This document shows, piece after piece, positions 1 to 5,321 of a DNA stretch of 6,133 nucleotides. The first letter of the stretch is position 1, and every line of letters begins with the position of its first letter. The translations under genes were made by a program, and so were the position numbers. The stretch lies in the NCBI GenBank assembly GCA_910578935.1, contig CAJTSM010000005.1, forward strand, positions 1 through 6,133. Direction: 5' to 3'. Under the pieces are notes generated by a model. The model was given only the letters and a program-made list of their open reading frames with translations, was not told where the DNA came from and ran no database searches. The stretch is from an uncultured Oscillibacter sp. Lineage in GTDB: Bacteria > Bacillota > Clostridia > Oscillospirales > Oscillospiraceae.

Positions 1-662
1 ACCACCAGCAAAATCTCGTTGGGATGGACGGCGGCCTTCATCCGCTTCAGCTCGTCCATCAATTTCTCGTCCACGTGGAGCCGCCCGGCGGTGTCCAAGA
101 AGACCATGTCGCTGCCGTGGTCCCTGGCGTGGCGGATGGCGTTCTCGGCGATTTTCACCGGGTCCCCCTGGCCCTCCTCGAAAACCGGGAGATCCATCTG
201 CCCGCCCACGACCTTGAGCTGTTCGATGGCGGCGGGACGGTACACGTCGCAGGCGGCCAGAAGGGGCCGCTTTTGATACTGCTTTCGCATCAATCCGCCC
301 AGCTTGGCGGTGGTGGTGGTTTTGCCCGCGCCCTGGAGGCCCACCATCATCACCACTGTGGGGCCGTTGTTGGCCATGGTGATTTTGGCGCTGGCCCCGC
401 CCATGAGGTTCGTCAGTTCCTCATTGACGATCTTCACCACCTGCTGGGCGGGGGTGAGACTCTCCAGCACGTCGGACCCCACGGCCCGCTCGGTGACGGA
501 GGCTACGAACTCCTTGACCACCTTGTAGCTGACGTCGGCCTCCAAAAGGGCCAGGCGGACCTCCCGCATGGCCTCCCGGACGTCGTTTTCCGTCAGGCGG
601 CCTTTGCCCCGGAGGCGCTTGAATGCAGCGTTCAGTTTTTCGGTCAATCCTTCAAATGCCAT
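1..662 (-). CDS. ffh: Signal recognition particle protein Ffh (SRP54), N-terminal part; 3' end outside the window
   Basis: Ffh is the GTPase of the signal recognition particle. With the SRP RNA it binds signal sequences emerging from the ribosome and docks with FtsY at the membrane. The visible 220 residues hold the N-terminal four-helix domain (about 1-85) and most of the G domain: the P-loop GLQGAGKTTTT at 108-118, the DVYRPAA motif at 139-145 and the G3 motif DTAGRL at 190-195. The TKxD motif and the methionine-rich M domain should lie to the left of the window, so the gene is cut by the window edge and not broken. The ATG at 662-660 is preceded on the minus strand by AAGGA with 8 nt spacing, inside the end of ylxM; only 4 bases separate the two genes, so they are probably translated from one mRNA. 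Identification is very secure from the motifs. Confidence 0.97.
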   Translation of the reverse strand, partial: MAFEGLTEKLNAAFKRLRGKGRLTENDVREAMREVRLALLEADVSYKVVKEFVASVTERAVGSDVLESLTPAQQVVKIVNEELTNLMGGASAKITMANNGPTVVMMVGLQGAGKTTTTAKLGGLMRKQYQKRPLLAACDVYRPAAIEQLKVVGGQMDLPVFEEGQGDPVKIAENAIRHARDHGSDMVFLDTAGRLHVDEKLMDELKRMKAAVHPNEILLV

Positions 663-666
663 AAGC

Positions 667-1032
667 TCATTCCTTCAGCGCGGCGGCTTCCCGGCGGATC
701 ACATCCGCCAACTCCGTCAGGCGCCGGTCTTCGTAGTAGCGGTAGTTGAGGGTGGAAATTTCCTCAGCGGCGGCGGCAATGGCGTCCACATGGGCGCTTC
801 GGGCCAGGAACCGCTTGATGATGCCGGTTTTGTCTTCTACCTCCTGCATAGCGGCCTCCGCCCGGACAATCACGTCCCGGACGCCCTGACGGGAGATGCC
901 GGCGTTTTCGGCAATCTCGGCCAGGGAAAGGTCTTCATTATAATAGAGGTCAAAGAACTCCTTCTGCCGCTCTGTCAAGAGCTCGCCGTAAAAATCGTAG
1001 AGCATCGTCATCCGGTAGGTCTGATTCTTCAC
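667..1032 (-). CDS. ylxM: YlxM/p13-like helix-turn-helix protein, SRP-associated (UPF0122)
   Basis: A 121-residue protein of the YlxM family, small DNA-binding-like proteins almost always encoded next to ffh and, in streptococci, reported to modulate SRP GTPase activity. The N-terminus (RMTMLYDFYGELLTERQ, 7-23) fits the family's opening motif. A sigma-region-4-like helix-turn-helix follows at about 34-60 (LSLAEIAENAGISRQGV, 35-51). The charged, mostly helical C-terminus (about 70-121) is poorly conserved. The start is a GTG at 1032-1030, supported by an AAGGGG Shine-Dalgarno (bases 1046-1041) 8 nt upstream and by the family's N-terminal length; the in-frame ATG codons at residues 8 and 10 would cut into the conserved opening. 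It is the first gene of its transcript. The more usual upstream partner ftsY is absent here and replaced by the divergent gdpP. The family call is firm; the cellular role in this organism is inference. Confidence 0.93.
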   Translation of the reverse strand: MKNQTYRMTMLYDFYGELLTERQKEFFDLYYNEDLSLAEIAENAGISRQGVRDVIVRAEAAMQEVEDKTGIIKRFLARSAHVDAIAAAAEEISTLNYRYYEDRRLTELADVIRREAAALKE

Positions 1033-1052
1033 AAAGAGGCCCCCTTCCGCCG

Positions 1053-1074
1053 TGTAAAGCCATGCCGCTTTACA
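1053..1074 (-). promoter_or_regulatory. Perfect 8-bp inverted repeat in the ylxM leader (5' stem-loop or operator)
   Basis: TGTAAAGC (1053-1060) and GCTTTACA (1067-1074) are exact reverse complements around a 6-nt spacer. The repeat lies immediately downstream of the predicted transcription start (about 1077) and ends 6 nt before the ylxM Shine-Dalgarno (1046-1041), so as RNA it would form a stem-loop at the 5' end without covering the ribosome site. No T-run follows, so it is not a terminator. It could stabilise the mRNA at its 5' end or be a dyad bound by a repressor. The symmetry is seen directly; the role is inference. Confidence 0.55.
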
Positions 1075-1083
1075 ACGTTGCCT

Positions 1084-1112
1084 AGTTTACAGGAAAAACG
1101 GGGAAATGTCAA
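1084..1112 (-). promoter_or_regulatory. Predicted sigma-A promoter for ylxM-ffh
   Basis: On the minus strand a perfect -35 TTGACA (1112-1107) is followed, after exactly 17 nt, by a -10 TAAACT (1089-1084, five of six matches to TATAAT). Transcription would start near 1077, giving a leader of about 45 nt before the ylxM GTG. This is the strongest promoter-like match seen in the window, which suits the constant demand for SRP. Confidence 0.8.
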
Positions 1113-1122
1113 GGGGAAAATT

Positions 1123-1130
1123 GCCCGGGC
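1123..1130. promoter_or_regulatory. GC palindrome between the divergent -35 boxes, possible shared operator
   Basis: GCCCGGGC is a perfect 8-bp palindrome near the middle of the 25 bp separating the ylxM -35 (1107-1112) and the gdpP -35 (1138-1143). The position would suit a regulator acting on both promoters. In GC-rich DNA an 8-bp palindrome can arise by chance, so the regulatory call is weak. Confidence 0.25.
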
Positions 1131-1137
1131 CCAAGAC

Positions 1138-1166
1138 TTGTGTTTTTCTCTGGAAACTGTTATACT
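1138..1166 (+). promoter_or_regulatory. Predicted extended -10 promoter for the gdpP-rplI-dnaB-tilS unit
   Basis: TTGTGT (1138-1143, matching the TTG of the -35 consensus) lies 17 nt before TATACT (1161-1166, five of six matches). A TG one base before the -10 box (1158-1159) makes it an extended -10 element, which can compensate for a weak -35. Transcription would begin near 1173, leaving a leader of about 40 nt before gdpP. Confidence 0.72.
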
Positions 1167-1212
1167 AATAAAATCTATGGATATGCTTACTTCTTCATCA
1201 AGGAGCGGCGTT

Positions 1213-3207
1213 ATGAACAACAAGAAACTCTCTCGCCTGCTGGAACCCAATTTGCAGTTTTATTTCCTTTGTCTCCTGGCCTTCACCCTGGCTGCCGTCA
1301 CCGTCAGCCCGCCGCTGGCCCTGGCGGAGGGGGCGGCCACCGTGGCGCTGTACGCCTACTTCGTCCGCAGCAACAAGAAGCGCCGCCAGAGCGTCCTGCA
1401 ATATATTGACAATGTGACGGGAAATGTGGATACCGCCAGCAAATCCACCCTCATCAACTCCCCCCTGCCCATCATGGTCTTCCGCCCCGACACCGGGGAG
1501 GTGATCTGGAGCAATGAGAACTTCCTCCAGTTGGCGGGGGTCCGGGAGCATCTTTTTGAAATGAAGGTGGAAGACGCCGCTCCGGAGTTCCCCGTCCAGT
1601 GGCTGCTGGAGGGGCGGCAGGAGTGCCCGGAGCGGGTTCATATGAATAACCGCCGGTTCCGGGTTTACGGCAGCCTGGTTCGGGCCAAGGGCCGCAGCGG
1701 AGAGCAGAACCTGGTGGCCACCACCTATTGGGTGGACACCACGGAGATGGACCGCCTCCGGGATGACTTTGACGCTACCCGGCTGGTGGTGGGCATCGTG
1801 ATGGTGGACAACTACGAGGATATGATGAATGCCTGCGCCGACACCCAGCGCAGCGCCGTCCTGGCCCAGATTGACGAAAAGCTCAGCAGCTGGGCGGCCG
1901 TGGGAAACGGACTGCTCATCAAAACGGAGCGGGACCACTATCTCTTCCTCTTCGAGGAGCGGTACTACAGCCACTTTGTGGAGGAGAAATTCTCTGTCCT
2001 GGACGCCATGCGGGACATCAAGGTGGGCGAGGGGGGGCATCCCACCCTCTCTATCGGCCTGGGCCGGGAGGCCGACGGCATTCCCGCGCTGTACAAAAAT
2101 GCCGCTCTCTCCCTGGAGATGGCATTGAGCCGGGGCGGCGACCAGGCGGTGGTCCGGGGCAAGACGGACTTCGCCTTCTACGGCGGCCGGGCCAAGACTA
2201 CGGAGAAGCGCACCAAGGTCAAGTCCCGGGTCATGGCCAACGCGCTGGGAGAGCTGCTGGCGGACTCCGCGGACATCTACGTTATGGGCCACAGCTACGC
2301 CGACATGGACGCGGTGGGCGCGGCGGTGGGCGTGTGCTGCGCCGCCCGGAAGCTGGGCCGCCGGGCCCAGATTGTCATCGACCAGGAGAAGAACGCCGCC
2401 CAGTCCGTGCTGTCCATGCTGCGGGCGCTGCCGGAGTACGCGGATGTATTCGTAAATCCGGCGGAGGCCTTCGTGAAGATGCGCCCGGGGACGCTGCTGG
2501 TGGTGGTGGATACCAACCGGCCCGACCTGGTGGAGAGCCCCCAGATCCTGGAGTCCAGCAGCCGGGTGGCGGTCATCGATCACCACCGCCGGGCCGCCAG
2601 CTATATCGAAAACGCCGCCTTCAGCTTCCACGAGCCCTATGCCTCCTCTGCGTCGGAGCTGGTGACGGAGCTGCTGCAATACTTGATCGAGCCCTCCAGC
2701 CTCCTGCGGGAGGAGGCGGAGGCGCTGCTGGCCGGCATTGTGCTGGATACCAAGCACTTTACCCTCCGCACCGGGGGCCGGACCTTTGAGGCGGCGGCTT
2801 TCCTTCGCCGGGCGGGGGCCGACACGGCGGACGTGCAGCGGCTGTTCCAGGGAGATTTGGAAGGTATGGTGTCCAAGTATGACGTGATCCGCCAGGCGGA
2901 GCTGTACCGGCCGGACGTGGCTCTGGCCGTGGTGGGTCAGGACGGCGTGGACCGGGTGGCCGCCGCCCAGGCGGCGGACGAGCTTTTGACCCTCAAGGGA
3001 GTCAAGGCCTCCTTCGTAGTGTATCGCAGCGGGTCGGCCATCCAGATGAGCGGCCGGTCCCTGGGAGAGATCAACGTCCAGGTGATTCTGGAGGCCCTGG
3101 GCGGCGGCGGCAACTCCGCCACCGCCGGGGGGCGGATTGAGAACGGGGACATCCTGGACGTGCGGGAGAGGCTGACCCAGGCCATCGACGCCTATTTTGA
3201 AAAGTAG
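1213..3207 (+). CDS. gdpP: Cyclic-di-AMP phosphodiesterase GdpP (YybT), DHH-DHHA1 family
   Basis: A 664-residue membrane protein that, by family, hydrolyses c-di-AMP to pApA and so affects potassium/osmotic balance, cell-wall stress and beta-lactam tolerance. Domains in order: two membrane helices (about 15-51), a PAS domain (about 82-150; the Bacillus homologue binds haem there), a degenerate GGDEF domain (about 190-315, ERDHYLF where GGDEF would stand, with SIGLG at 280-284), a DHH catalytic domain and DHHA1 (about 570-660). The Mn-binding residues are all present: H360, D364 and D366 in GHSYADMD, D433 in VVVDTN, D456-H457-H458, and D512. The DHHA1 glycine motif reads GGGGN (630-634), with Asn where His is usual. 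The ATG at 1213 has AAGGAG 7 nt upstream (1200-1205). The open frame continues upstream to 568 but runs antisense to ylxM and ffh and lies mostly before the promoter, so that extension is rejected. Length fits the family (about 650-680). Confidence 0.97.
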   Translation: MNNKKLSRLLEPNLQFYFLCLLAFTLAAVTVSPPLALAEGAATVALYAYFVRSNKKRRQSVLQYIDNVTGNVDTASKSTLINSPLPIMVFRPDTGEVIWSNENFLQLAGVREHLFEMKVEDAAPEFPVQWLLEGRQECPERVHMNNRRFRVYGSLVRAKGRSGEQNLVATTYWVDTTEMDRLRDDFDATRLVVGIVMVDNYEDMMNACADTQRSAVLAQIDEKLSSWAAVGNGLLIKTERDHYLFLFEERYYSHFVEEKFSVLDAMRDIKVGEGGHPTLSIGLGREADGIPALYKNAALSLEMALSRGGDQAVVRGKTDFAFYGGRAKTTEKRTKVKSRVMANALGELLADSADIYVMGHSYADMDAVGAAVGVCCAARKLGRRAQIVIDQEKNAAQSVLSMLRALPEYADVFVNPAEAFVKMRPGTLLVVVDTNRPDLVESPQILESSSRVAVIDHHRRAASYIENAAFSFHEPYASSASELVTELLQYLIEPSSLLREEAEALLAGIVLDTKHFTLRTGGRTFEAAAFLRRAGADTADVQRLFQGDLEGMVSKYDVIRQAELYRPDVALAVVGQDGVDRVAAAQAADELLTLKGVKASFVVYRSGSAIQMSGRSLGEINVQVILEALGGGGNSATAGGRIENGDILDVRERLTQAIDAYFEK

Positions 3208-3212
3208 GGAGG
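3207..3212 (+). promoter_or_regulatory. Ribosome binding site deciding a TTG start for the small membrane gene
   Basis: GGGAGG overlaps the last base of the gdpP stop codon and lies 8 nt before the TTG at 3221. The other in-frame candidates, TTG at 3197 (inside gdpP) and ATG at 3245 (inside the first membrane helix), have no comparable site, so 3221 is preferred. Confidence 0.75.
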
Positions 3213-3220
3213 CCGTCATA

Positions 3221-3484
3221 TTGAAGTTTTTAAAGACCTACGCCATGTGCCTAGTGGTTTCGGAGGTATTCCTATTTTTCGGCGGGTGGATGCTGTTTGA
3301 TTTTCAGGGGCACCCCTTCCGCACCTTCGCAGCCATTGCGCTTTTGCTGGCGACTCTCATTTCCGTGTGGGAGTCCCAGGAAGGACGGATAGACGCTTTG
3401 GAAAAACGAGTCCGGGATCTGGGGGAACAAGTCTGGACCCTGGAAAATCCAGGACATGTAAAAGATTCAGAAAATAAGGAGTAA
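3221..3484 (+). CDS. Small two-helix membrane protein with short C-terminal coiled coil, unknown function
   Basis: I do not recognise this 87-residue protein. It shows two hydrophobic segments, about 5-26 (TYAMCLVVSEVFLFFGGWML) and 34-50 (TFAAIALLLATLISVW), separated by a short polar turn. A charged helix follows, in which I57, L60, V64, L67, V71 and L74 keep a strict 3-4 spacing, as in a three-heptad coiled coil; a short polar tail ends the protein. This suggests a membrane-anchored oligomer with the coiled coil in the cytoplasm. It starts at TTG 3221, 13 bases after gdpP ends, and the rplI ribosome site overlaps its stop codon, so it is firmly inside the operon. B. subtilis has no gene between yybT and rplI as I recall the order. 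A partner or modulator of membrane-bound GdpP is possible but is only inferred from position. That it is a real gene is well supported by its ribosome site, tight packing and ordered protein pattern. Confidence 0.8.
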   Translation: MKFLKTYAMCLVVSEVFLFFGGWMLFDFQGHPFRTFAAIALLLATLISVWESQEGRIDALEKRVRDLGEQVWTLENPGHVKDSENKE

Positions 3485-3490
3485 TGCGCA

Positions 3491-3940
3491 ATGAAAGTCA
3501 TTTTACAGCAGGACGTAAAGGGCCAGGGCAAGAAGGGCCAGATGGTGGAGGTCTCCGAGGGCTACGCCCGGAACTTCCTCCTGCCCCGGAAGATCGCCGT
3601 GCCCGCCACGGCGGACGCCATCAACACCATGAACCTGAAAGAGAAGGCCAAAAAGGCCGAGGAAGCCCGCCAGAAGGCCCTGGCGGAGGATACCGCCGAA
3701 AAGCTCAAAGAGTGCATGGTGAAGCTCACCGCCCGGGCGGGCGCGGGCGGCAAGCTCTTCGGCGCCGTCACCACCAAGGAGATCTCCGAGGGGCTCCAGA
3801 AGCAGTTCGGCATTGACATCCCCAAGCAGAAGCTGGTGCTGGAGGAGCCCATCAAGGCCTTCGGCAATTACGAGGTCAAGGCCCGGCTGGGCTTTGAGGT
3901 GACCGCCACCGTCTACGTATCCGTGTTCGAGGAAAAATAA
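3491..3940 (+). CDS. rplI: 50S ribosomal protein L9
   Basis: A complete 149-residue L9, the usual bacterial length (about 148-150). L9 binds 23S rRNA near the L1 stalk base and reaches out from the ribosome; its loss affects frame maintenance and spacing between ribosomes. The N-terminal rRNA-binding domain (1-40) carries the family signature around VSEGYARNFLLPRK (21-34), with Lys34 where many family members have Gly. A long lysine- and glutamate-rich connecting helix spans about 41-75, and the C-terminal domain (about 78-149) includes the conserved GKLFGAVTTKEI (87-98). The ATG at 3491 has AAGGAG at 3476-3481, 9 nt upstream, overlapping the end of the preceding gene. Its position between gdpP and dnaB is the conserved Firmicutes order. 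Identification is certain. Confidence 0.98.
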   Translation: MKVILQQDVKGQGKKGQMVEVSEGYARNFLLPRKIAVPATADAINTMNLKEKAKKAEEARQKALAEDTAEKLKECMVKLTARAGAGGKLFGAVTTKEISEGLQKQFGIDIPKQKLVLEEPIKAFGNYEVKARLGFEVTATVYVSVFEEK

Positions 3941-3957
3941 CGCCCGCTCCGGGCGGC
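3941..3957 (+). terminator. Small GC hairpin between rplI and dnaB: weak terminator, attenuator or RNA-processing site
   Basis: CGCCCG (3941-3946) pairs perfectly with CGGGCG (3950-3955) around the 3-nt loop CTC, directly after the rplI TAA. Only TTT (3958-3960) follows after GC, so it lacks the long U-run of an efficient intrinsic terminator. It ends 7 nt before the dnaB ribosome site GGGAGG (3963-3968). It could lower readthrough from the highly expressed rplI into dnaB, or protect the rplI 3' end after cleavage. The pairing is seen; the role is inferred. Confidence 0.45.
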
Positions 3958-3977
3958 TTTGAGGGAGGCGGCTCGCC

Positions 3978-5321
3978 ATGGCAAATGAAGACCTGCTCCT
4001 GCGCCAGATGCCCCACAGCCTGGAGGGGGAGCAGGCGGTCCTGGGGTCTATGCTCATTGACCCGGACTGCGTGAAGTACGTGATGGACCGGCTCCGGCCC
4101 GGGGATTTCTACCTCCGGCAGAACCGGGAAATTTTTGAAACCATTTTCAGCATGTTCTCCTACGCCCGGCCCATCGACGGGATCACCGTCTTTGAGGAGA
4201 TGCAAAAGTCCGGGCTTACCGACGAGAACACCCGCTCGTACCTTGCCCAGCTGATGGAGATTACCCCCACCAGCGCCAATGTCATGGAATATGCCGCCAT
4301 TGTCCGGGACAAGGCGCTGCTCCGCTCCGTTGCCCAGGCGGCGGGGGAGATCACCGCCCTGGTTCAGGAGGGCATGGGGGAGGCCGGGGAAATCCTGGAG
4401 GCGTCGGAGCAAAAGATCTATGCCATCCGCCGGGGCCAGAGCGCCCAGGAGATGGTGCCCTTGCGGAACGTCCTCCCCGATGTACTGGACCGCCTCAGCG
4501 AGATGAGCGAGCACGAAAACCACCTGCCGGGCCTGTCCACAGGCCTTTCCGCCATCGACCAGAAGATCACGGGCCTGAACAAATCCGACCTTATTCTCCT
4601 GGCGGCCCGGCCCGGCATGGGGAAAACCTCCCTGGCGCTGAACGTGGCGCTGAATGTAGCCAAGGGCGGAAAGACCGTGGCGGTGTTCTCCCTGGAAATG
4701 TCCCGGGAGCAGCTGGCCACCCGGCTCCTCAGCTCGGAGGCACTGGTGGAGAATAACCGGCTTCGCACCGGCCTTCTCCGGGAAACGGACTGGGAGAAAA
4801 TCGCCGGGGCCGCCACGGTGCTGAACCGGCTGAACGTGCTGATCGACGACAACCCCCTGCTGTCCGTGGCGGATATGAACGCCAAATGCCGCCGTTTGGA
4901 CGGGTTGGCCCTGGTGGTAGTGGATTACCTCCAGCTGATGACCTCCGCCGGGGGGAACAACCGGGGCGAGAACCGCCAGCAGGTGGTGTCCGACATGTCC
5001 CGGATGCTGAAAATCATGGCCAAGGAGCTGAATGTCCCTGTTATCTGCCTGAGCCAGCTGAGCCGCGCCAATGAGAAGCGGGACGACAAGCGGCCTATGC
5101 TCTCGGACCTCCGGGAGTCCGGCGCCATTGAGCAGGACGCCGACATCGTGCTGTTCTTGTATCGGGACGATTATTACAACGAGGATTCGGAAAAGCACAA
5201 CATCGCCGAATGCATCGTGGCGAAGAACCGTCACGGTGAAACCGGCAAAGTGGAGCTCCGCTGGATGCCGGAGTACACCCAGTTCTCCACTCTGGACAAG
5301 CGCTATGACGGCGAGGACTGA
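3978..5321 (+). CDS. dnaB: Replicative DNA helicase DnaB (DnaC in Bacillus naming)
   Basis: The hexameric ATP-driven helicase that unwinds DNA at the replication fork and recruits primase (DnaG); 447 residues, normal for Firmicutes. The N-terminal collar domain (about 8-110, beginning MPHSLEGEQAVLGSML) is followed by a linker and the RecA-like C-terminal domain (about 180-440). Visible motifs are Walker A RPGMGKTS (211-218, K216/T217), the probable catalytic Glu in FSLEMS (E240), Walker B VVVDYLQL (313-320, D316), the sensor Gln in LSQLSR (Q360), DLRESGAIEQDAD (377-389) and KNRHG (416-420), whose K416 and R418 match the lysine/arginine finger positions of the family. No intein interrupts the P-loop or later motifs. 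The ATG at 3978 has GGGAGG 9 nt upstream. The gene ends overlapping the likely start of tilS, so the two are probably co-translated. Confidence 0.98.
   Translation: MANEDLLLRQMPHSLEGEQAVLGSMLIDPDCVKYVMDRLRPGDFYLRQNREIFETIFSMFSYARPIDGITVFEEMQKSGLTDENTRSYLAQLMEITPTSANVMEYAAIVRDKALLRSVAQAAGEITALVQEGMGEAGEILEASEQKIYAIRRGQSAQEMVPLRNVLPDVLDRLSEMSEHENHLPGLSTGLSAIDQKITGLNKSDLILLAARPGMGKTSLALNVALNVAKGGKTVAVFSLEMSREQLATRLLSSEALVENNRLRTGLLRETDWEKIAGAATVLNRLNVLIDDNPLLSVADMNAKCRRLDGLALVVVDYLQLMTSAGGNNRGENRQQVVSDMSRMLKIMAKELNVPVICLSQLSRANEKRDDKRPMLSDLRESGAIEQDADIVLFLYRDDYYNEDSEKHNIAECIVAKNRHGETGKVELRWMPEYTQFSTLDKRYDGED

Noticed and set aside
24..749. Plus-strand open frame of 241 codons with His- and Gly-rich stretches opposite ffh
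   Set aside because: The histidine run comes from the complement of the GTG/ATG-rich segment before the Ffh P-loop. It is a shadow of ffh and has no ribosome site or domain.
951..1064. Minus-strand 37-codon upstream open frame whose ATG lies in the loop of the ylxM leader hairpin and overlaps ylxM out of frame
   Set aside because: No Shine-Dalgarno precedes the ATG, the stop lies well inside ylxM, and the peptide shows no leader-peptide feature such as a run of one amino acid, so chance is the simplest explanation.
1073..1080. Palindrome CAACGTTG at the predicted ylxM transcription start
   Set aside because: An isolated 8-bp palindrome that partly overlaps the stronger inverted repeat; nothing further supports a separate site.
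568..1212. In-frame 215-codon upstream extension of gdpP
   Set aside because: It runs antisense to ylxM and ffh and mostly lies before the predicted promoter. The ATG at 1213 has a good ribosome site and gives the family's normal N-terminus with two membrane helices; the nearer ATG at 1177 would sit almost at the transcription start with no ribosome site.
1198..3219. Long minus-strand open frame of 673 codons antisense to gdpP
   Set aside because: The GC-rich third positions of gdpP remove stop codons from the opposite strand. The translation is a low-complexity mix rich in His, Gly, Leu, Pro and Gln with no recognisable domain, and the plus strand encodes a full set of GdpP motifs.
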